Below, piece by piece: positions 8,366-18,400 of a stretch of 64,000 bases of DNA; the first letter of the stretch is position 1, and each line of letters begins with the position of its first letter. The translations under genes were made by a program, and so were the position numbers. Source of the DNA: Cytobacillus oceanisediminis (lineage in GTDB: Bacteria; Bacillota; Bacilli; Bacillales; Cytobacillaceae); assembly GCF_004366035.1 (NCBI RefSeq), contig NZ_SOEE01000002.1, positions 124,001 to 188,000 of the forward strand. Reading direction: 5' to 3'. The notes beneath the pieces are model-generated. The model ran no database searches, was not told the origin of the DNA, and saw only the letters and a program-made list of their open reading frames with translations.

Positions 8366-10147
8366 TTAGTTAACACCAACCGCATCATATGCTGCAATAA
8401 CAGCCTTTACCTCAGCTGAAGGCTGTCCGTTTTGATCCGGATGCAGGTCTTTTGCTGCCTGGATGGCAGCCTGGCGCATTTGGCTGAAGTCGGAGCTTGC
8501 TGCCAGGTAATGGGTAAGTGCTCTATAGAAAATCTTCTCGGCTTTCGTTTTTCCAATGCCTGTTACCGAAACACCGTAATGAGTGCCTCCATCTGTGATC
8601 AGGTGGGCAGCTTTGTTGTTGATGCTGCTGTTGATATGGACACCGCCTTTATCAAGCTCCCCCACATAACGTTTGCTGTAGTGATCAGGGTAGTAGCCTG
8701 ATTCTGTATAGCCTCCAATATAGACAGAAGCCGGGTCACTCATCGAACGAAGACCGTCGCCTGGTGTATTTGGCGTCCAAATATCTTCTCCTAATAACCA
8801 AAGATCTTCGCCTGTTTTATTTTCAGCGAAAGCCCCTAAAATATCAGCAATGGATTCATTGATCGCACCGGATTCATTTTCATAAATTAAATCGGCTGTA
8901 TTGGTGATCACTCCATGTGTCATTTCATGTCCGATTACATCCAGGCCGCCGGACAGGGAAATCATCCTGGTTCCGTCTCCATCTCCGTATAGCATCTGCT
9001 TGCCATTCCATGCAGCATTATTCCACTTCGAACCGATATGGACAGTTGAGACTAATTTCATCCCTTCGCCATCAAGGGAATCCCGGCCGTGAACCTTATT
9101 ATAATAGTCATAAACTTTTCCTGCGTTCACATGGGCAGACACCGCAGAAGGATCATAGAAGAAGTTGTTTCTGCTCTCCACCTCGAATCCGGTCATTCCA
9201 AGCAGAGCTGAAAGGATTATAAACGCGTTTTCAGGCATGCGGTTCGCTTTAAATGTATGGACACCTTCAGATCTTGTCCCATCGAATAAATAGTGCGTTC
9301 CTGTTTCCGGGTCTTTAACTGCCTGGAATGATTGAAGTGTCCCGAAAATATCCATACCTCTTGCTTGGACAGGTTCTGAAACTGTCGGAAGTGCTTTCGG
9401 TGCAGGCTGGAAAGAAGCAGTCTGCTGTGCCTCAGGCTGTTCAGGTGAAGATGGTGTCAGTTCCGCGATGGAATTATAGCTATGAATGATGTTTCCAGTT
9501 GCGGCATCTACAAAATAATGCCAATAACCCGGGGCCGGCGCTGAAGTGGAAGCTGTTACATAATAAGCCAGATGCTTTTGCCCATTATGCGGATAAATAA
9601 CAAGTTCTCCATCTATACCATCATAGCTCTTCACTTCTCCAATTTTATCTTCAATGCTGTCCTTTACCTTTTCTAATGCTTCATCTTCGCCCAGTTTCGC
9701 ATCTGTAGGAATAATGGAACGTGCCAGATTTGGTGTAACTTTGCCAAAGAAGGCTGTCACCTTGTTCTTGTCGTCCAAAGCAATGGTCTGCTGTGAACCG
9801 TATACAGGAATACCGTTATATTGCTCTACAGTTCTGAAATGGTGTGTGTTTGTTTCCTTATCATTAAATTGATCAATGATTTTGAATTGATCCTTGGCCT
9901 CGTAGCCGGCATTTTTGAATAAGTTCGCCTTTGATTGTAGGAACGCATATACAGCTTCTTCCTTGCTCAGTCCTTCAGGAGCTTGCCAGGTCCCAATTAT
10001 GTAGGAAGGCGTCTTTAATTCCTGATGATACTTAACGATTTCTTCATTTGCCAGCACATTTTTGGCAGGCAGTGATAGTCCCGAAATGGCAAACGAAGCT
10101 GCCAGAACTGCAGGGAGGACTCTCTTTTTTAGCTTATTTCTTTTCAA
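8366..10147 (-). CDS. npr: Secreted neutral metalloprotease (bacillolysin/thermolysin family, M4)
   Basis: A 593-residue preproenzyme: signal peptide (about 1-28, ending near PAKNVLA), FTP/PepSY propeptide to about residue 230, and a mature M4 domain. The zinc motif HEMTH (His407, Glu408, His411) and the third ligand Glu in NESIADILGAF are present, as is the catalytic-His region GVHINSSINNKAAHL. It hydrolyses extracellular protein before hydrophobic residues. The start is the TTG at 10147 because AGAGGTG sits 6 nt upstream; the longer frame begins at a GTG (10156) inside that site. It is divergent from the TasA-like operon, with two RNPP-type regulators nearby, recalling NprR control of neutral protease in the B. 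cereus group. Confidence 0.93.
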   Translation of the reverse strand: MKRNKLKKRVLPAVLAASFAISGLSLPAKNVLANEEIVKYHQELKTPSYIIGTWQAPEGLSKEEAVYAFLQSKANLFKNAGYEAKDQFKIIDQFNDKETNTHHFRTVEQYNGIPVYGSQQTIALDDKNKVTAFFGKVTPNLARSIIPTDAKLGEDEALEKVKDSIEDKIGEVKSYDGIDGELVIYPHNGQKHLAYYVTASTSAPAPGYWHYFVDAATGNIIHSYNSIAELTPSSPEQPEAQQTASFQPAPKALPTVSEPVQARGMDIFGTLQSFQAVKDPETGTHYLFDGTRSEGVHTFKANRMPENAFIILSALLGMTGFEVESRNNFFYDPSAVSAHVNAGKVYDYYNKVHGRDSLDGEGMKLVSTVHIGSKWNNAAWNGKQMLYGDGDGTRMISLSGGLDVIGHEMTHGVITNTADLIYENESGAINESIADILGAFAENKTGEDLWLLGEDIWTPNTPGDGLRSMSDPASVYIGGYTESGYYPDHYSKRYVGELDKGGVHINSSINNKAAHLITDGGTHYGVSVTGIGKTKAEKIFYRALTHYLAASSDFSQMRQAAIQAAKDLHPDQNGQPSAEVKAVIAAYDAVGVN

Positions 10148-10374
10148 ACTGATCACCTCTTAGTTTGGATTGGTATTTCAAGGTCAATTATTCTGAAAAT
10201 TACACAAATGGTCAATTGGGTTATAGGGATCTGCGATATGCCTGCCATTCATGAATTCGGAAATCAAAATAGCCTGTATTTTGCTTCGGAATACCGCAAA
10301 ATAACCCAATTTACTTTGCGCATGACCTCTCGTATGCTTGTTCCACGGACACCTTTTCGAGAGGAGAACGGGGG
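10148..10374. promoter_or_regulatory. Divergent control region between neutral protease and TasA-like operon
   Basis: An 11-bp perfect inverted repeat, AATTGGGTTAT at 10214-10224 and ATAACCCAATT at 10301-10311, spans the region. Overlapping its right arm is CCCAATTTACTT (10305-10316), a 12-mer also found at 15360-15371 before the subtilase gene. Closer to the tapA-like start, CCTCTCG (10326-10332) and CGAGAGG (10358-10364) could pair and mask the AGGAG ribosome-binding site at 10362-10366. The regulator binding here is unknown. Confidence 0.5.
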
Positions 10375-11088
10375 ATGAAGAAGGGATTGAATAAACTCAT
10401 ACTGCCGTGTCTTTGCTGCCTGAGTTTTTATACGGGCACTCAGCTTGTCGGGAAAACAGAAGCTGCCTTTACAAGCCAGGCAGAGGCAAAGCCTATTATA
10501 ATCTCCACTGCTTTTGTTTTCCCATCCTATATTCACGGGCTTGAGGAGAAAGCCAGGATAAGAAGTGAACAACTAGTAAAAGAGCATGCAGGTTTAGAAA
10601 CATTTGTGAAGAACGGACTGTTAAATGGGAACGCAGATCCGTCATCGGAATTTTTGAGAAAAAAAGAACAGATAACAGCCAGCTTGGAGGAACTTCATAG
10701 AATAAGAGCAGAACTGGAAAAACTGCATCTAAAAGCAGAAAAAAAGGAAGGATATGAGTTTGTAAGTAAAGGTTTTCTTAAAGTAGACAAGCTCCTTCTG
10801 CGAATGAATGATTCTCTTACCCTTCAGGAGCTGGAACAGCTTTTTTATCAAAAATTGCAGGAGCAAAAGAAGAAGCAGCAGGGAGAGGGCATAAGGACAA
10901 AAGAATTGGAAACGGATGAAAAAATAGAAATGCCTATCAGGGAGCAGGAAAATCAGATAATTGAACACAAAAAGCCTGTTGAGGAACAAGCGAATCCAGT
11001 GGAAGAACAGAATGTCAGCATGGACAATTCACAGAAGGATGCAGAGGAGGAAATAGCCAATGAAGAAAGCCATGAAAATACTGAGTAA
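10375..11088 (+). CDS. Secreted coiled-coil protein at the TapA position of a SipW/TasA operon (DUF4047-like)
   Basis: A 237-residue protein with a signal peptide (KLILPCLCCLSFYTGTQLVG) ending in GKTEAAFTSQ. This resembles the TYAYFSD-type site that SipW cleaves in TasA-like substrates. The rest is strongly helical and charged, with a coiled coil at about 90-165 and an acidic Glu/Gln-rich tail (PVEEQANPVEEQ). It is encoded first in the operon, where B. subtilis has tapA (yqxM), and overlaps sipW by 29 nt. I read it as the accessory or anchoring protein for the TasA-like fibre; sequence similarity to TapA itself is not evident. The DUF4047 label is from memory and uncertain. Confidence 0.6.
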   Translation: MKKGLNKLILPCLCCLSFYTGTQLVGKTEAAFTSQAEAKPIIISTAFVFPSYIHGLEEKARIRSEQLVKEHAGLETFVKNGLLNGNADPSSEFLRKKEQITASLEELHRIRAELEKLHLKAEKKEGYEFVSKGFLKVDKLLLRMNDSLTLQELEQLFYQKLQEQKKKQQGEGIRTKELETDEKIEMPIREQENQIIEHKKPVEEQANPVEEQNVSMDNSQKDAEEEIANEESHENTE

Positions 11089-11596
11089 ATGTATCAGTGC
11101 AGCAGGATTGATGCTCCTGTGCCTGCTTGCTATTTGGGTGATATCCTCAAAAGCATCCGGAGGAGAACCGTCCCTTATAGGGTATCAGGCAAAAGCTGTT
11201 TTATCGGGATCCATGGAACCGACTTTCATGACAGGATCCATTATTGTAGTGAAACAGCCGGACAGAAATTTAAAAACGGAAGATATTATTACATTTAAAT
11301 CAGGAGATAAATTAATTACCCATAGAATTATCGAAGTGAAGAAAACGAAAGCCGGGGTTTTATATCAAACGAAAGGCGACAACAATGACGCTCCGGATAT
11401 GGAATATGTGCAGCCTGAAAATATAACAGGCAAATATGTGGGTTTTACCATCCCATATGCAGGTTATGCGGCTGAGTTTGCAGCATCCAAAGAAGGGTCC
11501 GCACTCCTGTTGTTTATCCCGGGACTGCTTCTGATGCTCTCTGCTGCGAGGACTATTTTTCTGGCTCTTAAAGAATACGAAACTAAAAACGCTTAA
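11060..11596 (+). CDS. sipW: SipW-type (ER-type) signal peptidase I
   Basis: A 178-residue membrane protease with an N-terminal helix (about 10-30), the catalytic Ser in VLSGSMEPT and a His in ITHRIIEV where bacterial-type signal peptidases have Lys. That makes it the ER/archaeal-like class. The conserved Asp box is TKGDNNDAPD, and there is a C-terminal membrane helix (about 148-168). SipW processes TasA and its partner. Ribosome-binding site AGGAGG (11045-11050) lies inside the upstream gene; the 29-nt overlap indicates coupled expression. Confidence 0.93.
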   Translation: MKKAMKILSKCISAAGLMLLCLLAIWVISSKASGGEPSLIGYQAKAVLSGSMEPTFMTGSIIVVKQPDRNLKTEDIITFKSGDKLITHRIIEVKKTKAGVLYQTKGDNNDAPDMEYVQPENITGKYVGFTIPYAGYAAEFAASKEGSALLLFIPGLLLMLSAARTIFLALKEYETKNA

Positions 11597-11675
11597 TACG
11601 TCGGTTATGCCTCTTATCTGCCACAGGTAAATAAGAGTTAAATAAATTTATAGTATCCAAAGGAGGAAGTAACAC

Positions 11676-12275
11676 ATGGGATTTGCAAAAAAGGTAAGTA
11701 AAGGGCTTTTGACAGCTGCTTTAGGTTTTTCATTAATGGGTGGGGGTACATACGCTTACTTCAGCGATACGGAGGTTACGAATAACACGTTTGCAGCAGG
11801 TACCCTGGATTTGGCGGTAAACCCTGAAACAATTGTCAATATTGCGGATTTAAAACCAGGAGATGAAGTTTCACGTGAGTTTACCATCACAAATAGCGGC
11901 ACTCTAGATATCTCCAAGATCTTGCTGCATACAAACTACCAGGTGGAGGATGCAAAATTAAATGGAGCTGCAAATGCAGATGATTTCGGAAAGCACATAA
12001 AAGTCACGATCCTATATAATCAGGCTAACGCAACCGTACAGGTTGCAGAAACTACTTTGCATGAACTGCAATCACAAACTCCGGATTTAACAGCCATTGA
12101 TAACTTTGTAGGCGGGGGAACAGTTCCGGATGGCCTGGCCCCTGGGGAAACCGATAAAATTATTGTGCTGTTCGAATTTGTGGATAACGGAGGGGATCAA
12201 AACGAATTCCAGGGAGATGCGCTGCAGGTGGAATGGAAATTCAATGCAGAACAGGCTGAAGGAACAGTAAAATAG
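11676..12275 (+). CDS. tasA: TasA/camelysin (CalY) family biofilm fibre protein
   Basis: A 199-residue secreted protein with N-terminus MGFAKKVSKGLLTAALGFSL followed by GGTYAYFSDTE, the SipW cleavage/family signature. The mature part is a jelly-roll-like M73 domain (NNTFAAGTLDLAV, PGDEVSREFTITNSG, APGETDKIIVLFEF). TasA forms amyloid-like matrix fibres; CalY/camelysin homologues were also named as surface proteases. At 199 residues it is shorter than B. subtilis TasA (~261) and nearer CalY. The AAGGAGG site precedes the ATG. The 79-nt gap after sipW contains a small inverted repeat (CTCTTAT/ATAAGAG at 11611-11637) that may modulate read-through. Confidence 0.9.
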   Translation: MGFAKKVSKGLLTAALGFSLMGGGTYAYFSDTEVTNNTFAAGTLDLAVNPETIVNIADLKPGDEVSREFTITNSGTLDISKILLHTNYQVEDAKLNGAANADDFGKHIKVTILYNQANATVQVAETTLHELQSQTPDLTAIDNFVGGGTVPDGLAPGETDKIIVLFEFVDNGGDQNEFQGDALQVEWKFNAEQAEGTVK

Positions 12276-12286
12276 AAAATGGACGG

Positions 12287-12321
12287 AAAATCCCTTGAAA
12301 GAAAATTCAAGGGATTTTTTT
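12287..12321. terminator. Bidirectional terminator between tasA and HTH-TPR regulator 1
   Basis: AAAATCCCTTGAA pairs with TTCAAGGGATTTT, followed by more T residues. The TAA stop of the convergent regulator gene (12322-12320) lies in the T tract. Confidence 0.92.
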
Positions 12322-13579
12322 ACACATTAATTAATTCATTGCCTTCAAGCTGACTGTTCAGATGAATGGCTTTTTCATGATTACCTGTCTCGATGTAATA
12401 TTCATACAGCTTTTTGCCAAACCTGCGCATAAGAATCATATGTTTAATTTTAACAAATTCAGGGAAAGCCTTTTCTTCCAAATACTTAAAATATTTCTCA
12501 CGCTGATGAAAAAGCTGATACTTAGAAAGTTTAAATAACGATAAGTATAAGGTGCTTTTAAGCTCCTTTGAAACCTGAATTCCTTCGCATGCTTTTTTAA
12601 GGAGAGCTGTTTTGCCGGATAATTTGCCTTCTATACAGGAATTAAGGTACGAGTATAATCGCTGAAGATAAATGATTGTATTCCTGTCAGCTAAACGCAA
12701 AGCCTGTTTATAGCATTCCTTTGCCTTAGCATATTGTTCCCTATTAAAATACTCAAATCCTAAATTATTGTAAAGCAGCCCTTTATAGTCATGAAATCCA
12801 ATTCGTTCGCAGTCCCAGATTAAATGATGATAACGTTCTGCCAGTTTATCCATGTCGGTTAAGATATCACTGCTGATCTGCAGGAGGATAATGGATTCCG
12901 CTTTTATCGCCATGGTGTAGTTGTTCGTGTTTTTGAAGTGCTGTAAGGATTTTTCTGCAAACATGTAAGCCATGATTTTTGAATCAATATAATGATAGGC
13001 GATTGCCAGGTGATAAAAGTATTCTTCATTGCCATATTCATTAATATTGATATTTTTTAAGACCTGAAGTGCCTTTTGCTGATCCGCGCAATCTGGCTTT
13101 ATTGCTTGATTAATATAATACATCCCTTGAACATGGTAAAATAAATTTCTCTCAAAAAGGGGGAGGCTAGGAAACACATTGCTAACTTGCTTAATAATCC
13201 GGGATGCTTCCTCTAACTCCTGATGCAGCAAATGATATCTTGCCTTTAAAAGCAGATAATGGGCCGCATATTTAGAAGATTGAATAAATGGGGAGCTTTC
13301 CAGTTCATTCTTGATTTCCTCAGCCCTGGCTATTCTATACATGATGATGGCCTTATGCCAATCCTGCAAGCGCTTGTCCAGATCCCGGAAGTATTCAATC
13401 TCCGTTTGAATGTCAATATTTAAAACGGCAGAGAAAAGTGAAATAATTTCCGGTGAATAAGCAGTTTTCCCTCTTTCAATTTTGCTTACATGGGTAGGAG
13501 TACAAATCCCTTCACCTAACATAGCTTGTGTAAGACCAGACTTTTCCCGGTAGAATTTAATAATTTCCCCTTCCAGCAT
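12320..13579 (-). CDS. RNPP-like regulator 1: XRE helix-turn-helix plus TPR repeats
   Basis: A 419-residue protein with an N-terminal XRE DNA-binding domain (residues 5-60: IIKFYREKSGLTQAMLGEGI ... THVSKIERGKT) followed by about nine helical TPR-type repeats to the C-terminus. This is the layout and length of NprR/PlcR/Rap-type quorum-sensing receptors, whose TPRs bind a short re-imported peptide. It converges on tasA and is paralogous to the next gene upstream. No precursor-peptide gene is visible at its 3' end, where such genes usually lie. Control of the flanking protease and matrix genes is a reasonable inference. Confidence 0.8.
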   Translation of the reverse strand: MLEGEIIKFYREKSGLTQAMLGEGICTPTHVSKIERGKTAYSPEIISLFSAVLNIDIQTEIEYFRDLDKRLQDWHKAIIMYRIARAEEIKNELESSPFIQSSKYAAHYLLLKARYHLLHQELEEASRIIKQVSNVFPSLPLFERNLFYHVQGMYYINQAIKPDCADQQKALQVLKNININEYGNEEYFYHLAIAYHYIDSKIMAYMFAEKSLQHFKNTNNYTMAIKAESIILLQISSDILTDMDKLAERYHHLIWDCERIGFHDYKGLLYNNLGFEYFNREQYAKAKECYKQALRLADRNTIIYLQRLYSYLNSCIEGKLSGKTALLKKACEGIQVSKELKSTLYLSLFKLSKYQLFHQREKYFKYLEEKAFPEFVKIKHMILMRRFGKKLYEYYIETGNHEKAIHLNSQLEGNELINV

Positions 13580-13773
13580 GTGATCCTCTCCTTATCTATT
13601 AATAATAGGTGAATAGGCCAGGCGGCTGTCTCTTAAATACTTAATTATCTTTTATCTAAGATTTTCCTTTTTGGGGGAATTTTTAGGGTCAGAAGACATA
13701 GATCCTTTGGGGGTGAGTAAACAGCAATAAATCCAAAAGGCTGATTGGGAAGGGTAGAAAAATAGCACAAAAG

Positions 13774-13806
13774 GAAAAATCTTCTATGGGATATAGAAGA
13801 TTTTTC
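13774..13806. terminator. Terminator of HTH-TPR regulator 2
   Basis: GAAAAATCTTCTAT (13774-13787) and ATAGAAGATTTTTC (13793-13806) form a perfect 14-bp stem; on the minus strand it ends TTTTTCCTTTT. The remaining ~200 nt before regulator 1 shows its AGGAGAGG ribosome-binding site and no convincing small gene. Confidence 0.85.
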
Positions 13807-13820
13807 TCACTCAATCATGT

Positions 13821-15065
13821 TTAATGAATTTGGGGTTCAAAGTATTTGGCTGCAAGCCCGCTTGCTTTTTCATGCTGTGACGACTTCCTGTAATAATGAA
13901 ACAGTTCTTTTTCATATAGAGTGATTAATGTGCTATTCCCTAATCCATGCAGGTGGGGAAGGAATGTATTTTCTAAAAAGAGATAGTAATCATTAATGTC
14001 TTTATCTTCTAGAAGGATATCGAGCATATAAAAAACATATTGATAGGTTTCATTTTGAAATTGTTCAGCTAGCCGGCGGCCATCGTCCAGCAAGGATCTG
14101 AGATCTTGTTTCTTATAATAATCCAGATTAAGGCAGCTATGAACATAGCCTCTAATTGCGCTTAATTTTAAAGGCGGGTTCGGATTAACCTCGGATTGTT
14201 CCAATAGCTTTTTGTAAACTTCACTCGCTTCTGAATAAAAGCCTTTTGCAAAGTATTCAACGGCTAGATTATGCCAAAGGTTCATTTCCCTGGCTTCTTC
14301 TTTATGAGCCCGGCAGGATTTGATTAATGTATGATACTGCTTGACAGTTTCTTCAAATTGGCAAAGGTCGTATGTGCCCATTTGGATCAGTAAAACGGTT
14401 TCTGTATCAAGAATTCTTTTGAAATTATTGGTTTCCCGAAAATGGGACAGTGCAAGAGTGCCATAGTGATAGGCTTTAACTTTATCATTCATCAAATGAG
14501 AAGAGGTTGCGAGGTGAAAATAAAATTCATGATTATTATATTCTTTAGGATTAATATTTTTTAAATGGGCAATGGCTTCTTTGCAATTCTGTAAGTTTAG
14601 AAAATAAATGCTCCATGTATGTTCGAGAAGATTCCGTTCAAAACGATCAAGTGTGTTCCAAGCATTTTGGCAGCTGTCTAAAAGCGATTTCCCCTTTTCT
14701 TGCTCACCTTGCATCAGGTGGTATCGAGCCAAAAGGATTGAATGAAAATATTTTGTTTCCGAAAAATGAAGGTAAGGATTTTGGGCTAATTCCTCTTTAA
14801 TTAATTCTATATCTTCTTTTTGCTGTTTAACCATGGCATCCAGCCATTCATGGAGTTTAGTCTCAAGCATATCAAACTTTTCAAGCTCTTTTATAAGATC
14901 TATGTTCAGCCGTTTACAGATCAGATGTGTGATTTCGGACGAATATTGTGTATGTCCCCGCTCTATTTTACTGATATGAGTCACAGAACAAATCCCTTCG
15001 CCCAGCTGTGTTTGGGTCAATCCAGCCCGTTCCCGGTAATATTTTATAATTAAGCCTTCCTTCAA
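13821..15065 (-). CDS. RNPP-like regulator 2: XRE helix-turn-helix plus TPR repeats
   Basis: A 414-residue paralogue of the gene downstream. The HTH domain (IIKYYRERAGLTQTQLGEGI ... THISKIERGHT) is nearly the same as in regulator 1, while the TPR part has diverged, so the two probably read related DNA sites but different signals. The order on the minus strand is regulator 2, terminator, regulator 1. It is divergent from the large subtilase gene. Family knowledge (NprR, PlcR) suggests a secreted peptide ligand, but none is apparent adjacent to the gene. Confidence 0.8.
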   Translation of the reverse strand: MKEGLIIKYYRERAGLTQTQLGEGICSVTHISKIERGHTQYSSEITHLICKRLNIDLIKELEKFDMLETKLHEWLDAMVKQQKEDIELIKEELAQNPYLHFSETKYFHSILLARYHLMQGEQEKGKSLLDSCQNAWNTLDRFERNLLEHTWSIYFLNLQNCKEAIAHLKNINPKEYNNHEFYFHLATSSHLMNDKVKAYHYGTLALSHFRETNNFKRILDTETVLLIQMGTYDLCQFEETVKQYHTLIKSCRAHKEEAREMNLWHNLAVEYFAKGFYSEASEVYKKLLEQSEVNPNPPLKLSAIRGYVHSCLNLDYYKKQDLRSLLDDGRRLAEQFQNETYQYVFYMLDILLEDKDINDYYLFLENTFLPHLHGLGNSTLITLYEKELFHYYRKSSQHEKASGLAAKYFEPQIH

Positions 15066-15450
15066 AACAGCATCCCCCCTGTGGTTCTGAATATGATCGT
15101 AGCATACCTTATCAGCAAGAAACAGATATCCAGGTATTGTCAGATGTCTGTTTTTTCCAAGAGGTCGTGGGAAATTATTCCTAAGAGGTTTTTAAAGGTT
15201 TCAATTTGGGGTAATTCAAAAAGTCTTTTTAACCAGGAAGTGAGAAAGTTAATAGAAAATTGATAAGGAAGTCTGTCTTTTATACTATTTAAACAGGAAG
15301 AGTTCTTTCAAAGCGGATATAAAGTCCTGAATTTAAACGGATCCATCCTTTTAGATTCCCCCAATTTACTTCTCTCAGAGCCGGCAATACAATTAATTTT
15401 AAGAAAAGTTAAAAAATATTGAATCTTTCTAGAGGAGAGGGCGGAGAGAA
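15066..15450. promoter_or_regulatory. Region between HTH-TPR regulator 2 and the subtilase gene
   Basis: A 385-nt gap with no ORF of note. It holds CCCAATTTACTT at 15360-15371, identical to a 12-mer before the tapA-like operon, and a TATACT -10-like hexamer at 15281-15286 with a TTGATA 15 nt upstream (short spacer). AGAGGAGAGG precedes the subtilase ATG. The 12-mer is the best operator candidate. Confidence 0.45.
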
Positions 15451-18400
15451 ATGAAATTGAAAAAAGGGGTACCCTATAAAGTGCTGGCTTCTGCATTGGC
15501 AGCAGCAATGCTATTCGGGGGAACAGTCTCGGCACAAGGAGCTCAGGATGACCAAATCGAGGCACCAAGTGTTGAAGACATTGTTAAGCAGGGGCAGAAA
15601 ATATTTTTGGAACAGCAATATCAGGCTGATGCCAAGGCAGTGGACAAGCTGGGATATAAGAACCTGACAGAAAAAGGGTTAACGAAACCATATAAGCCAA
15701 ATGAAATATTACGTGTCATTGTTGAGGTCGAGCAGCCGGCAGGTACTGAAAAAACGAAACAAAGCAAAAAAAGTAAAATGAAGGCAAAACAAGACGAGGT
15801 TATATCAGCGCTTTCCAAGAAAAAATCTTTCAAGAAAGTGAAGCATCGCTTTTTTGAGGGGTTTAATGGTTTCAGTCTGGAAACCGAGTTTCGTAATGTA
15901 AAAGAAATTCAGGAATTCCCAGGTGTCACAAACGTACATATTGCCAGAACATTTCAGCCATCCATGGGTGCCAGCAAGGAATTAGTGCAGGCACAGAAGG
16001 TTTGGGAGGCGCATGGCTATGAAGGTGAAGGGCTGCTTGTTGCTGTAGTTGACTCCGGATTGGACTATACACACCAGGATATGACATTGACTGATGAAGG
16101 GAAAGAAAAGCAGAAGTGGTCTGAGGGAGGAATCAACGCAAAACTCGCTGAAACGGCTATTAATGACGTCTGGTATAGTGACAAAGTACCGACAGGATAT
16201 GACTGGGCAGATGAAGATACAGATGTCATTCCCCGCGGACAATATGGAAGTCCGCATGGCATGCACGTGGCGGGTACTGTAGGCGCTAATGGGGATGAAG
16301 AAAGTAATGGGGTAAAGGGGATTGCTCCGGGTGTACAGTTATTAGCTGAAAAAGTATTTTCTGATAATGGCGGAGGAGCTTATGAAGATGATATTATTGC
16401 TGGAATTGAACACGCTGTGGCAATGGGGGCTGACGTCATTAACATGAGTCTTGGATCAGATGCAGGCTTTGTTGGAGAAGAAAATGATCCAATCCAAAAG
16501 TCAATCCGGGAAGCAACTGAACAGGGCACCCTCGTGGTAGCAGCTGGAGGCAACTCATCCTATAGCACAAATAATAATATTATGGATGCCTCTGCCAAGC
16601 CGTATGCAGAAAATCCGGATATTGGAACAGTAGGAGAACCTTCTGTAAGTCCATTTGCGCTATCCGTATCATCCTATGAAAATACTAAATTGCATATGAA
16701 TGCACTTACTGATGAAAACGGTTTGCAGCTTCCATACCAGGATCAGACCCATGTAAACTTCAAGCTATCAAAAGTTCTAACATCAGGAGAAAGCTATGAA
16801 ATGGTCTATGTAGGGGAAGGGAAGACGGCTGATTTTGCCGGAAAAGATGTTGCCGGCAAAATAGTTGTAGCAAAACCAAATCAGAAATATGGTTTATATT
16901 CATATGTACAATCTGAAGCCAGAAAAAATGGTGCCAAGGCGGTTATCCTTGTACCGCCACATGACGAAGCTGATTATCCTTTCTTGTTTTTTAGCCCGTA
17001 CTTAACTCCTGCAGCAACAACCAGCAAGAAGGATGGGAATGCTTTAATTTCGCAGCTGTCCAAGGGACAAACAGTGAAGATGCAGATGAGCAAAGGTGTT
17101 TGGTTGGATAATGCTGATAAAGATAACATGTCAGACTTTTCATCTTTTGGAACGCCGCACACACTTGACTTCAAGCCTGAGTTATCAGCACCAGGCGGAG
17201 GGATTTATTCAACTGTTCCGGGCAATGAATATGAAATAATGAGCGGGACCTCCATGGCAGCACCTCATGTCGCAGGCGGATCAGCTTTGCTGCTTCAGGC
17301 TTTATATGAAAAAGGATTGCCGCAATCCAAAGAAACGGCATTAAAAGCGAAAATCGCCTTAATGAATACGTCAAAAATCATTCAGGATCCGCGGGCAAAC
17401 AGCCAGGTCCCTTACTCACCACGCGTACAGGGAAGCGGATTAATGCAAATACAAAATGCGATCAAAACACCTGTACTTGTCACAAATAAAAATGCTCCTT
17501 TGGAACAGGCAGGAGCGGTTGCTCTTAAGGAGATTAATGAGAAAGCACACTTCAAACTGAATGTCGAGGCACTTCGGAATGCTGATGTGAAAGAACTGGA
17601 ATATAAAGTGTTCGTTGATGTTTTAACAGACGAAACTGAAACAAAAGAGTTTGACTTGGATAATGATGGCAAATTAGATACCAAGGAATATTTAACAATG
17701 ACCAGCAAGCGGATGTCAGGGGCTTCTGCCATCGTAAATGGAGAAAAAGTGACCAATGAAAAAGGAAAAACATTAAAAGTTAAGCCAGGACAAAACAAAA
17801 GTCTGGATGTACAGATTCAATTGCCGGATAGCCTAAAAAAGGGCACATTTGTCGAAGGATATGTCCGTCTTGTGCCAACAGGTGAAAACAGTGATGCCTC
17901 TGTGCCGCTAACAGTTCCATATATGGGATACTTTGGACAATGGGACAAGCCGCAAAACCTCGACCCAGCTGCCTGGGAAAAAGAAGCCTTCTTAGGATAT
18001 ACAGTCCTATGGAACGATGAAGGAGCACAGTTTCCGATGGGATATGATCCGTATACTGGAACATTTAATATGGATCGTATTGTGATTTCGCCAAATGCAG
18101 TTTTGCCAGGTGTTTTCCCAACTTTTACAGCTCTCCGCAATTTACAAAAGACAGAAATGTACGTGGAGAATGATAAAGGGGAAATGATCAACTATTTAGG
18201 CGACTTCAGTGAATATACAGGCAAGCCTTGGAAGTTCCGCAAAAATATCATGGCCTTCCGTGACTATATGATTAACGGCTATTTATGGGACGTTAAGGAT
18301 CAAAACGGGAATACCGTTAAAGATGGCTCTTATCAATATGTAATCAAAACAACACTTGATTACAAAGATGCCAAACCTCAGGAAGTAAGGCTTCCGGTTC

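Noticed and set aside
13580-13773. RNPP signal-peptide gene on the minus strand (frames VLFYPSQSAFWIYCC... and MSSDPKNSPKKENLR)
   Set aside because: The longer frame starts inside or directly after the terminator with no ribosome-binding site, and the shorter one has no secretion signal; both lie beyond the terminator.
17412-18191. Long antisense reading frames within the subtilase gene
   Set aside because: They are shadows of the real coding strand, with no ribosome-binding sites or recognisable domains.
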